28,630 nt of DNA from Utricularia gibba (Eukaryota > Streptophyta > Magnoliopsida > Lamiales > Lentibulariaceae). The notes under the pieces were generated by a model. It saw nothing but the letters and a program-made list of their open reading frames with translations, made no database searches and had not been told where the DNA came from. The DNA is taken from contig NEEC01000135.1 of assembly GCA_002189035.1 (NCBI GenBank), positions 1-28,630 on the forward strand, in the 5' to 3' direction. The position numbers were made by a program, and so were the translations under genes. Positions 1 through 9,828 of this stretch are shown piece by piece. Position 1 is the first letter of the stretch; each line of letters begins with the position of its first letter.

Positions 1-1108
1 TGCAATCAGGCTGCATAGCGATCATTCTGAAACTGCGGTTTCGATTCTCTTGTTAGGAAAAGGAAACCTTCTCCGTTCCGGTGACAGTAGAGGATACCAA
101 TCTATGGCCAGAATGTTGCTGACATGCCCACGAAAGGCTAGAGTGAGTAGGATATACTGGTTTCATGCACATCTCGAGTTCCATCATACCAATAACCGCT
201 CTCGACTTAAAACCGGCCCGGTTTTATAAGTCGAAAACCGGTTGATCGATATTTGACTAAAGGCTACATTGAAAAATATTTACTTCTTGGGAGATCAGGA
301 AATGGTCCAAATTGATGGACGATATTTAATTCCAAATGGGCAGCCGGGTTGAACGGTTTTCGAAGTCAATCCCAAAATAAAATTCTACCCAATCACAATT
401 CTCCATTTTTCGAAATATTTAAATCGATTTATGGTTTTCGTCTCAGGACGTCGTCAAGACGACGTCGTAACGGCCCCCACCTCCCCCAACGACGACACTC
501 ATCTTGATGCATCATCAATCGACTGGCCACCGTTCTCGACCGTTGTCTCTAATACATTCGTTGCGGCTTTTTCTCCGTTCACTTTTTCAGGTTACTTATC
601 TGATCGCTCTTACTTTTTGATTGTGTTGGCTGTTGGGTACGGGTTTCTGTACACGTATAAATGTGAGCGTAGTATACAATTTGGGGATGGAATTTTGGGT
701 TTTGGGTGTGCATGCGGTTTTCTTCTTGGTATTTCAGCTTGATCGTCGAATAATTGATCGATGGGCATCCAACGGTTGAGCGTCGTTCTGGGTGTCACGC
801 GCTTCAGCTGCGAAAACTATTTTCGTTTGATTTTGTGAAAGTTGTCCTTTTTTTTTTCTGGCGTTGCACTAGCTGAAATTCATTTTATCGTATAGCAGAA
901 AATATTTTGCGTGAGTTGAGGTTTTCTTCTGCTGCAAGAGAATGTCTGGCATGCCTTTTTGATTCTGAACCAATTCCACCATAAATTGTGTTTCGGATGC
1001 TATCTTTATATGACTAGTCTTGTATTTTGTTAGTGCTGATTAGTTTCTACTCGTATTTCATGACTCCAGTATTTTCTAAATACAAGATTGGCTAGAAAGC
1101 TGATTCCA
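1..1108. other. upstream region and probable 5' leader of the ABC1K gene
   Basis: No recognisable gene lies here. The left part is ordinary AT-rich DNA with a near-perfect hairpin at 203-233. An open frame of 103 codons at 431-742 has no recognisable similarity. It is followed by T-rich, intron-like sequence up to the first conserved codon of the ABC1K gene at 1109. I think the stretch holds the promoter and a 5' untranslated leader, possibly with an intron, but no splice pair or TATA box is convincing. Confidence 0.4.
203..233. repeat. short inverted repeat (hairpin)
   Basis: The left arm CGACTTAAAACCGG (203-216) is followed after one base by CCGGTTTTATAAGTCG (218-233). The second arm is the reverse complement of the first except for an extra TA. 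A further AAAACCGGTT follows directly at about 234-243. It could be a cruciform, a transcription-factor site pair or a remnant of a small transposon; the sequence does not decide. Confidence 0.6.
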
Positions 1109-4100
1109 ATGGGGTGGGGAAACATATACAAGAGACGCATGAAAGTATTCACTTTAGCGGTTGTTATCTACATGGATTATATGGTGATTTTGTCTTTTCT
1201 CTGCTGTTCTTGGCTTAATTGTGTATTGTAGAGCTCCATTCTCCCAGTTAAAAATTTTGTGTATGCAGGCCTTGCAACAGCGAGAAAAATTTACAAAGAA
1301 ACCCAAGATGGCTGAGCTCTGGGAAAAGCTCATGAGCGTAATGCTAAGCGTCTTCTCAATTTGATAGTAGAGCTTGAAGGCTTGTGGGTGAAAATGGGAC
1401 AGTACCTATCCACACGTGCTGACGTGCTTCCCACAGCATATATCCGTCACCTGCGGCAGCTGCAGGATTCTCTTCCTCCCAGGCCACTAGAAGAGGCAAT
1501 TTCAGATTATGTGTTTATTGTGAATGTAAATGATGGTCGTATCTTGTACCTTCTCTAAAAAAACGAATTTCCCTCTCGTCAGGTTTGCAAGACTATCAGC
1601 AGAGAGTTAGGGAAAACGATGGAAGATCTTTTTACTTACTTTGATAAAATACCTCTGGCTACTGCATCTGTGAGATCTTTATCCTATAGCCATTGTAAAA
1701 CTGAATGCTTGATTATTGGAGGTCTATGGGGAAAGCGGAAGCCTCTTGAACTTCTGAGAATCAGCTAACAGAAGTTCTAGTTACCTAACTTTTGTATTTC
1801 ATGTTTACTCAGATTGCGCAAGTTCATAGGGCTACTTTGATTGATGGCCAGGAAGTTGTTGTTAAAGTTCAACACGAGGGCATTAAAGAAGTCATACTGG
1901 AGGTTATTTTGGATTCTAGTGGATCGTATGATAGGTTTATAATTCTTCTTTTCCACACAGCATAACATGTTTTCTTAACTGCACCCCAGGATTTGAAGAA
2001 TGCGAAGTCTATAGTTGACTGGATTGCATGGGCTGAGCCACAATATGATTTTAATGCAATGATAGATGAGTGGTGCAAAGAAGCACCCAAGGAACTCGAT
2101 TTTAACCACGAAGCTGGTAGGCCATCTTTCTCAATGGGCCAGCTATCCCCACCTCCTTTTATGCTTCCTCTCTTATACTGTATGTATCTGTTGGTGTTTT
2201 TTTTGTAGAAAACACTCGAACTGTTTCTGAGAACCTTGGCTGCAAAAGAAATCGTGATGACTCCAAGATATATGGGGTTGACGTCTTGATTCCTGATATT
2301 ATAATGGTACTTCCTTTCTGATACCAGATCCCTTTAATGCCCTTCTTAGATTGTCAATGTACATTATGCCACTCAATTTTCTGATCGTTTTTTAGTTAAA
2401 GGATAGATTTTGTGAGGCGTGTTTGGATGGAATTCTCTTTGTACTAATTTATCTTTTTGAATACATTTCCTACTGCTCTTCCCTTTAGGGAAACTTGTGA
2501 ACTGCAGTATCTTTGTTGGCCACTTATGTTTTTGTAATGCAATATGCAGTCAACGGAGAAAGTGCTAATCTTAGAGTATATGGATGGAGTGAGACTAAAT
2601 GACACCGACTCTCTTGAAGCACTGGGCATTGACAAGCAAAAACTTGTTGAGGAAATCACACGAGCCTATGCACACCAAATATATGTCGATGGGTTCTTCA
2701 ATGGTGACCCTCATCCTGGTATCCTATCTTTTCATACTCTAGTTCACTGCATGCTAATTGATGTTCTGATTCCTTATGGGGCCATGTATTTGTGCTGTTT
2801 ATTCTTGCGGGTATTGTATAATTCACACCATATGCTCATTACGATTCTATTTATGATTACAATATACCAACTGGTCTTCATCAGGAAACTTTCTTGTAAG
2901 CAAGGCTTCTCCTCACCGCCCCATTTTGCTTGATTTTGGCCTTACAAAGTGCTTATCATTCCCTATGAAGCAAGCATTGGCAAAAATGTTTTTAGCATCT
3001 GCTGAGGTTTGTATCAATTTACTTACAGTTATCAATTGTAAGCCTGTTCAATTTTCAAGATACAGAAAGTTTGAAATATTCCCGTATGCCTTTTTTTTTT
3101 CCTGGAAAACTTACATATATCTTTTTATAGGGTGATCATGTGGCACTTTTATCATCCTTCGCTGAAATGGGACTTAAGCTGCGGTTGGACATTCCTGATC
3201 AAGTAATGGAAGTAGCTAGCTTGTTCTTCCGCAGTTCAACTGCATCAGATGAGGCTCGTGTGAGTAGCATTTTGTTTGCCAAACTAATCTTCATTGTTTC
3301 ATTAGCACTGAATCAATTGCACTAATTTTTTAGCAAAATATGAAAGTTTTAGCTGAGCAAAGAAATAGAAACATGAAGGTAATCCAAGAGAAGATGAGCC
3401 TCAATGAAAAAGAAGTCAAACGTTTCAATCCTGTAAGTCAATAGATGCCCAATTACTCCATTTGTTTACCCCTTTTCTCAAGTTTTGGGCTAAATATTTT
3501 CTTCAGGTGGATGCCTTTCCTGGTGACATAATCATATTTGGAAGAGTTATAAATCTTCTCAGAGGTAATTAGACCGTGCAGTTTTGTTTTTAGATCATGG
3601 ATTTTACTCTTATACGTGGATTGCAGGCCTTTCGGCTACAATGGGTGCACGAATTGTGTATGTTGATATCATGAGACCATTTGCTGAGTCTGTTCTGAAA
3701 TGGTATGATTTAAACTACGATTTGAACCTGTATATGAATGTGATCTTTTCCATCATCTACTTTTTGATACTTTGTTGCAGCAATTTGAACAGAGGACCAG
3801 CACTCAACTCAGACTGGATGCATGACACTCCAGTTATTTCCGTTGTTGAAGAGAAGTTGAGGAAGCTCTTAATTGAGCTTGGGGATGCTGAGAAAGTCCT
3901 CGGAATCCAGGTATATGCCATTCTCTTCTTGGACGCATGAAAATTTTGCCCCACTTGCTTACAAGAATTGATGAAGTTGAACCCCTTTTTTTGTGCTTGC
4001 AAAGGTTTGTGCATATAAAGATGGTCAGGTCATCATTGATACTGCGGCTGGGGTTCTTGGAAGATATGATCCTAGACCAGTTCAGCCAGATAGCTTATTC

Positions 4101-5822
4101 CCTGTCTTTTCTGTGACCAAAGGAATTACCTCTGGGATGGTTCATTGGCTGGTGGATCTAGGGTAGACAAAAATCTTAAATCTTATATCTGTATCTTAAA
4201 TTTTTTTTAAAGCTTTCCTCTAACATTTGTTGCAAGAACATGCCATGCTTTTGTTGATTTGAAATGTTGAAATTCAATTTTAACCATCTAGCCTTCATGG
4301 TAGCAGCACGTTGAAGCTGGATGATAGAGTTGAAAACATATGGCCAGGATTTGGGTGCCATGGCAAAGATCAAATCAAGGTAAATCATCAGTGCATCCTT
4401 GCAGAGAATCATGATATTATAGTGTTGTTTTAAAACAAGTTAAGTTGTTGATATTTTGTTGGTTTGTAGTATCTGTGTTGCATCTCATCATTTTATGATA
4501 GGTTTTATCATAATGTACTGATAATAGCTTTGGCTGTGCCTTACTGTTATTGCTATCATATTTTCATGGTTTGTTATGGTTCATTACATACTCGTCATGT
4601 TGCTCTAGGTTCATCATGTGCTCAACCACACCTCCGGTTTGCATAATGCCATGGCAAGTGTTACACGAGAGAACCCTCTCGTGATGACTGACTGGAAGGA
4701 ATGTCTAAAGTGTACGGCAAACGCATCCCCAGAGACTGATCCAGGCACTCAGCAGATTTACCACTATTTATCGTTTGGCTGGTTGTGTGGTGGAATTATC
4801 GAGGTATTGCACTTCATGGGTCTTACAAATAAATGGTTGTTAGCCCAACCTAGAATATACAACTGATGCCATTCCTAATGTGCAGCATGCCTCCGGGAGA
4901 AGGTTTCAGGAAGTTCTGGAAGAAGCACTTGTTCGCCCACTCAATATTGATGGCGAGTTGTACATTGGAATCCCTCCAGGCATGGTTTCGTTCTCTTTAT
5001 GCAACTCTTATCCTCTTCATTGGCCAGCGAGTAATGAATTTGGCTTGCCTTCCCCCTCCCACAGGTGTGGAGTCCAGGCTCGCAACCCTGACCGTCGATG
5101 TCGAGGATGTAAAATCCCTCTCTGTCATCCTTAATCGGCCAGACGTGCCATCAAGCTTCAGGGAACAGTTACAAGATGTGTCTAACTTGGTGGCAACTCT
5201 TCCAACAACATTTAACACACTTCTTGCCCGCCGATCCATTGTTCCTGCTGCTAATGCGCATTGCTCTGCAAGGGCTCTTGCACGCTACTATGCAGCTCTT
5301 GTGGACGGTGGCTCTATTCCACCACCACATTCTTCTCCCACCCAACCCCCATTGGGAAGCCACCTGCATACTCCCACTTTTGAAACTGAGAAGTCAAACA
5401 AGAAACGGCACACTCCCTTAAGCAGCTGCACAGACTACACCAGTGTCCCTGATGATGATGCAAACATGAGAAGAAGCAGCAACTCAGCACCAGGTGGCAA
5501 GCTCTTCCAAAACAGCAAGATTCATGATGCATTCTGTGGCTCCGGGGAGTATGAGCACCTGGTGCAACCGAGTGGGAGATGGGGGCTTGGGTTCAAGAGG
5601 AATCTCTCGCAAGATGGGAAGCTGATAGGCTTCGGACATTCCGGCATGGGTGGCTCCACTGGGTTCTGTGACATCGAACACAGGTTCGCCATTGCTGTAA
5701 CTCTCAACAAAATGAACATGGGCAGTGTCACTGCCAGGGTGATGCAGTTGGTTTGCTCGGAGCTCAACATTCCATTGCCAAGTGACTATCAAGGATTCAT
5801 TAACACAGCTGTTGGCCACTGA
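1109..5822 (+). CDS. ABC1K (UbiB-like) atypical kinase fused to a beta-lactamase-like domain
   Basis: Predicted protein is about 926 aa and resembles Arabidopsis AT5G24810 (family knowledge). Exons: 1109-1183, 1269-1495, 1583-1669, 1813-1902, 1990-2116, 2209-2306, 2550-2718, 2885-3006, 3131-3259, 3334-3432, 3507-3564, 3627-3702, 3781-3910, 4005-4162, 4292-4379, 4609-4803, 4886-4979, 5065-5822; all phases agree. ABC1/UbiB signatures are visible: KMGQ (about residues 67-70), the lysine of VVVKV (148), NGDPHPGN (286-293) and DFG (308). The C-terminal third carries a class C beta-lactamase/serine-hydrolase fold: SVTK (532-535, SxxK nucleophile), YLS (631-633) and HSG (866). ABC1 kinases act on quinone or lipid metabolism in plastids and mitochondria; the substrate here is unknown. 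The start MGWGNIYKRR matches the family. Oddities: one base is missing in an A-run at 1324-1327, giving a stop at 1362-1364, and introns 2 and 17 fit best as GC-AG. Confidence 0.93.
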
Positions 5823-6466
5823 GGCCCCCCAAGCAGCTCTCCTGATCAACTGATTTGAAGATTTTTGCTAACTTTGTAAGATACATATGTGATGAACAAA
5901 CAGCTGCTGGAAAGTTACATACCATACCAATACAGGTGATACATGTGCGTGTGTGAGGAGTTAGTGTGCACACCGACAACAGGTTGATGAAATCTGTCCG
6001 ATTGTCTTGTAACATATTTGTATTATTATCTTCCCATATCTGCAGATTTACCCAAGTTTGAAGTTTGAATTTAATAGAATGTTTGATAGTATGGTTTAAA
6101 AGATTTATATTTAAGTTTATACATATATCATTAATTGTTTAATATAATTCATACACTTATTTTTTTGTATTATATGAATGATATGCGAGAGAGATAATTA
6201 TATTTTATCAGTGAGTGCAATAAACTCCAATACAGAGTGGAAGTCAGAACATGCACATAGGTTTAGGGTTTTATGATTTTAAGATATAATGTAAACCCTA
6301 AACCCCAAATTCTTATAAGGTAAACCCTCTCCTCTCTTATTAAAATTAAAAAAAGGAAGCGAGCGACTCAAATTCGCTGTTGATCGCGCGTTGTACCAAT
6401 TTCGGACGCCACCGATTTTACGCACGGCTGGCGCTGCCGCTAATTTTGAGCTAGAGAAGGCGAAAG
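5823..6466. other. intergenic region between ABC1K and TAF10
   Basis: It holds the ABC1K 3' untranslated region and the TAF10 promoter and leader. The only notable structure is a pair of oppositely oriented telobox-like motifs at 6260-6304. No other gene is visible. Confidence 0.5.
6260..6304. promoter_or_regulatory. inverted pair of telobox motifs upstream of TAF10
   Basis: GGTTTAGGGTTT (6260-6271) and AAACCCTAAACC (6293-6304) are perfect 12-base inverted copies separated by 21 bases. Each contains the telobox AAACCCTA. In plants, teloboxes occur near transcription starts of growth and translation genes and bind TRB/Myb-type proteins (established knowledge). The pair lies about 160-200 bases before the TAF10 start codon. 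A role in TAF10 expression is inference. Confidence 0.55.
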
Positions 6467-7532
6467 ATGAATGGTCAAACAAGCCAGCAGCAACAGAAGG
6501 CCGGTCGCCACGACGATGATGCTGCACTTACAGAGTTTCTTTCATCGTTGTTGGACTATTCTCCACAGTATGTTACCGCGAATTTACTCGTTACCTGGAT
6601 CGGAGTTTGCCGGCAGCTAATTGGGTGATTTTGCAGATTCCAGATGAACTTGTGGAGCATTACCTAGCAAAGAGCGGATTTCAGTCCCCTGATGTTCGAT
6701 TGTAGGTACTCGATGCCCTAGTTTTTTTTTTTTTCTTTTGTAATCTTATTGGAGGACTGTTTCAATCCGAATATGTACATGGTTTAGCGGTAGCATAATC
6801 TTAATTTCGTGAAAAAGGGCGTTTCTTGAGGAGGCAAGGGCTGCGAAAGAAGCTGTTTTTCCGCTTCCATTGAAAAGTCGGAATCGTGATACTATGGCTT
6901 ATTGATATCTCGCTTTTGGCTTCTTACATTATTTCCACTGTTTTCTCAGGACTAGACTGGTGGCCGTCGCCACTCAGAAATTTATCGCAGATGTAGCAAC
7001 TGATGCTCTTCAGTATGTTTCCACCACCGCTGCTATGGGTCTTCTTTTTGTAACCGTATTTCCGTTGATAACGTGTTGAAATTCATAAATTCCTGTGTAA
7101 ATAATGAAATTCTGGTTACAGAACTAGTCTTTTTGTCTGCTTTGAGGATGACAACTATTGGCATTTCCTTTCAGACATTGTAAGGCCAGGCAATCGGCTG
7201 TAGTTAGGGACAAAAGAGATAGACAACAGAAGGTAAAGCTTCTCCTAACACTTTAAGATTCTCAGTGGCCTTTTGACATTTGACACATCACAGGATAAAC
7301 GCCTAATCCTAACTATGGAAGATCTCTCCAAGGCCTTGCGTGAGGTAACCCTTCTTTGATGATTTGCAGGAATCTGATGTTTGCTGCAATTCCTTTTGCT
7401 TCTTGAGTCACCCCATTGCTCCTTTTATTTTTCGCATATCAAAAACTTCAGTACGGCGTGAACGTCAAGCATCAAGAATACTACGTTGACAGTTCATCTG
7501 CTGGTTTAGAGCCCCCTTCAAAGGAAGACTGA
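6467..7532 (+). CDS. TAF10: transcription initiation factor TFIID subunit 10 (TAF10)
   Basis: TAF10 is a histone-fold subunit of TFIID and SAGA in the nucleus. Six exons: 6467 to about 6567/6571, 6637-6701, 6950-7012, 7175-7232, 7294-7344, 7452-7532. They give about 140 aa, against roughly 134 in Arabidopsis. Recognisable blocks are DDDAALTEFLSSLLDYSP, IPDELVEHYLAKSGFQ, LVAVATQKFIADVATDALQ, then a lysine/arginine-rich linker and LTMEDLSKALREYGVNVKH. The start is the ATG just ahead of a glutamine-rich leader, as in homologues. The exon 1/2 junction is awkward. The canonical donor GTATGT at 6568 gives the wrong phase, whereas a weaker donor at 6572 (GTTACC) keeps the frame with one extra residue. 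The remaining splice sites agree in phase. Confidence 0.93.
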
Positions 7533-8580
7533 GCTACATATTTCCCTTTCTGTGAAACTCTACTGATCTGCTACTCACATTTTAGTTGAATTCAAGTAAG
7601 ATGCCGCTAGTTCCCAACTCTCTTGTCTGTATTGAAGTTTTTCAGACCCTTTCTGTTCGTGCATCAGCTGTTCTATAGAAGCTTATGTTTGGCTTGTGCT
7701 TTAGCGCAATGTTTATAAACCAGTATTCAGTTTTGTTTTTTAATTCAAAATCAATAAATCAGGGAGGAGCCAGAGTTTCCTCCATTGTTGCAGGTCGCTG
7801 CTAGTCCAGTGGCTAAAGTTTCCACAGGTCAATTTCAGGAGGAAATGCACCATCACAGACTGTCTGCAACGCTACTTGATAAATCTTCCACGATTTCACC
7901 ATCGTTCCCTATACGACGTCGTTTTCCTTGAGAGTAAGACTTTTACCCGTGGTAAGCATACTCTAGGCGATAATAGTAATTCGAAATCAACCATGCATAA
8001 GAAATGTTCGAAAATAGGGGAATTTTTTAGTTTTGCGGAGACAGCTACCATTTTGAGAAAATTTCTAAAGTTAATTGAAAATTCGAATTTTTTAAAATTT
8101 TAAAACTTTATGCGGGTTTCAATCCAATCGGATGTGGTTAGGGTAACCCTTTATGTTTATTAAAAGAATTACACCAAAAGTTAAAAGCAGACACCGTATC
8201 TTGGGGTGGTGACGTGTCTGCTCATCCGTGTCCATGTGCATGCATTAAATGCGGATTCCGGGAATCCAGCTACTGGACCGCCCACGGGCCACGAGCCGGT
8301 CCTCCCACCCCAACAACCTTAACACCAGTAAATAATATATTTCACAAATTTATCAATCATTCATTTCGTTTTATGAAAGAAAAATCATTATTTCACATTA
8401 TAAAATATTTTTTAATTTGATTCCCCTGCAATGTCTACTCTTGTGTACCAAGGGAATGCCTAATTGCAGGCACGTTCTTCAAATAAAACATTGAATTATT
8501 ATTAATAATACTTATCAATAATGATTACCTAAGAAGATGGTCTGGCCACTTCGGTACAATGAGAGGGATGATGATGGAGA
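7533..8580. other. convergent intergenic region between TAF10 and the hydrolase
   Basis: It holds the 3' ends of two convergent genes. A 57-codon open stretch at 7758-7931 begins after a stop and has no recognised similarity. The rest, to 8580, is AT-rich. No repeat or RNA gene stands out. Confidence 0.4.
7753..7758 (+). terminator. candidate polyadenylation signal of TAF10
   Basis: AATAAA occurs about 220 bases after the TAF10 stop codon, a usual distance for a plant 3' untranslated region. Motif match only. Confidence 0.35.
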
Positions 8581-9828
8581 TCAAGAGATGCCGTTTAGCA
8601 GGAAATGGCTAACGATTTTGTTGAACTGGGTAGCGTTCTGGAGGTGTGGAATGTGGCCCGTGTTCTTGATCACCTGCAACCTCGCCTTTTCCCCGGCCAA
8701 CCTGCAACTCAGACAGACACCAGGATCTGCTTATTCGGCTTGCAAAAGTAGATTATTTCAGTTGGAATGTCTTACTTTAGTAGCTCGGTCGTCTTCTCCA
8801 CCAAGAAGATCTGATCTTGATCCCCCCATACGATCAGCACATCCTGCTTACTCGGGCAAGGAAGAGAAATGAGCTGGGTGGGTGAATATTCTTTGCTGGG
8901 GGTCAAAGAACGGTGGTAACTGGTTCCGGTGACAATGTGTTTACTGTGCGGTGGTGAGGATGGGATGAGACCTGGGAGAGGGGTGGTATGAGGACGTTTT
9001 CGTCGTGTCCGAAGCTGAGGCCTCCGATGAGTTCGGATTTCTCCTTCCTGTTCTCCATGTAAAGAACCTGGATCCCATTTCTCGCAATTTTTCGGTCTTG
9101 GTTTTCAGGAGCCGAGTGAGCGAAATGAACAGAGAGAAAACGGGTACCTCGATGAAGTCGTTGAGCAAGAACTCCGGGAGGTACGGAAGGCGGGGAATGG
9201 ATAGGCGGAGAACGTTGCGCAACTGTGCGGCTGTCGCCGGTAGCAACATTTCCTCCATTTTCGTCGCTTTCCCTCGACGCATCAGCCCCAAATTATCGCT
9301 CAGCCGCAGATTAACCGCCGAGCTAGCGATGACCACTTTCTCCACCCTATCCGGCCACATTTCCGCGATTCGATACGATATGAATCCGCCGTAGCTAGTC
9401 CCGATCAGTGAGTACCTAGAGATAAAATTGGTCACAGAAGCAGCATTTCACCGATTTAATCGGATTCAGGGAATACCTAGAAACCCTAGCTTTTCGAGAA
9501 GTTTCGCGACGCATGCCCCCTGAAAAACCTCCGACCTCTCTGACGAATTGGAGAAGGATCCTCCGAAGAAGACGAGGTCCGGGACGTAGACATTAAATTT
9601 CTGCGTGAAGAAGGTAACCTGTGGCCGCCACTGCCAGATCCCGGCGGGTCCAAAGCCGTGAACGAGAACAAGTGACGGCTTGGATGACTCCGGGGACAGG
9701 GGACCCCAGAAGTGAATCGTCGTGTCGCCGTCGATTTGTAGGGTTTGAGAAGTAAGCCCCGCCGCCGTTGCGCACCGGCGGAGGAAACTGGCGTAGAGCG
9801 AAACGACGCTGAGACAAGAGCCCGTCAT
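8581..9828 (-). CDS. alpha/beta-hydrolase fold protein (putative esterase/lipase)
   Basis: Read on the minus strand, five exons (9828-9485, 9415-9148, 9067-8972, 8843-8776, 8701-8581) give about 298 aa. The catalytic triad of the alpha/beta-hydrolase family is complete. VLVHGFG marks the oxyanion strand, GTSYGG the nucleophile serine elbow, VWGDQDQIF the acid, and NTGHIPHLQ the histidine. A short variable N-terminus, SLYASFLRRCATAAGL, precedes the core, as in plant proteins of this group. The substrate cannot be told from sequence. All phases fit with these coordinates, but the first junction is uncertain: the in-phase donor (GTTTCT at 9484) leaves the loop before YSLIGTSYGG about three residues shorter than usual, while the other donor (GTATTC at 9476) is out of phase by one. 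Codons are rich in G/C. Confidence 0.88.

Noticed and set aside
431-742. 103-codon open frame upstream of ABC1K with a hydrophobic middle
   Set aside because: No recognisable similarity, and it lies before the conserved start of the ABC1K protein. Taken as leader sequence.
5484-5849. 121-codon open frame on the - strand
   Set aside because: Antisense to the conserved beta-lactamase exon (HSG motif) of the ABC1K fusion. No similarity of its own.
8537-8872. 111-codon open frame on the + strand
   Set aside because: It is antisense to the last two exons of the alpha/beta hydrolase, whose minus-strand reading carries the acid and histidine motifs.
9005-9394. 129-codon open frame on the + strand
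   Set aside because: Antisense shadow of hydrolase exons 2 and 3, caused by GC-rich codons.
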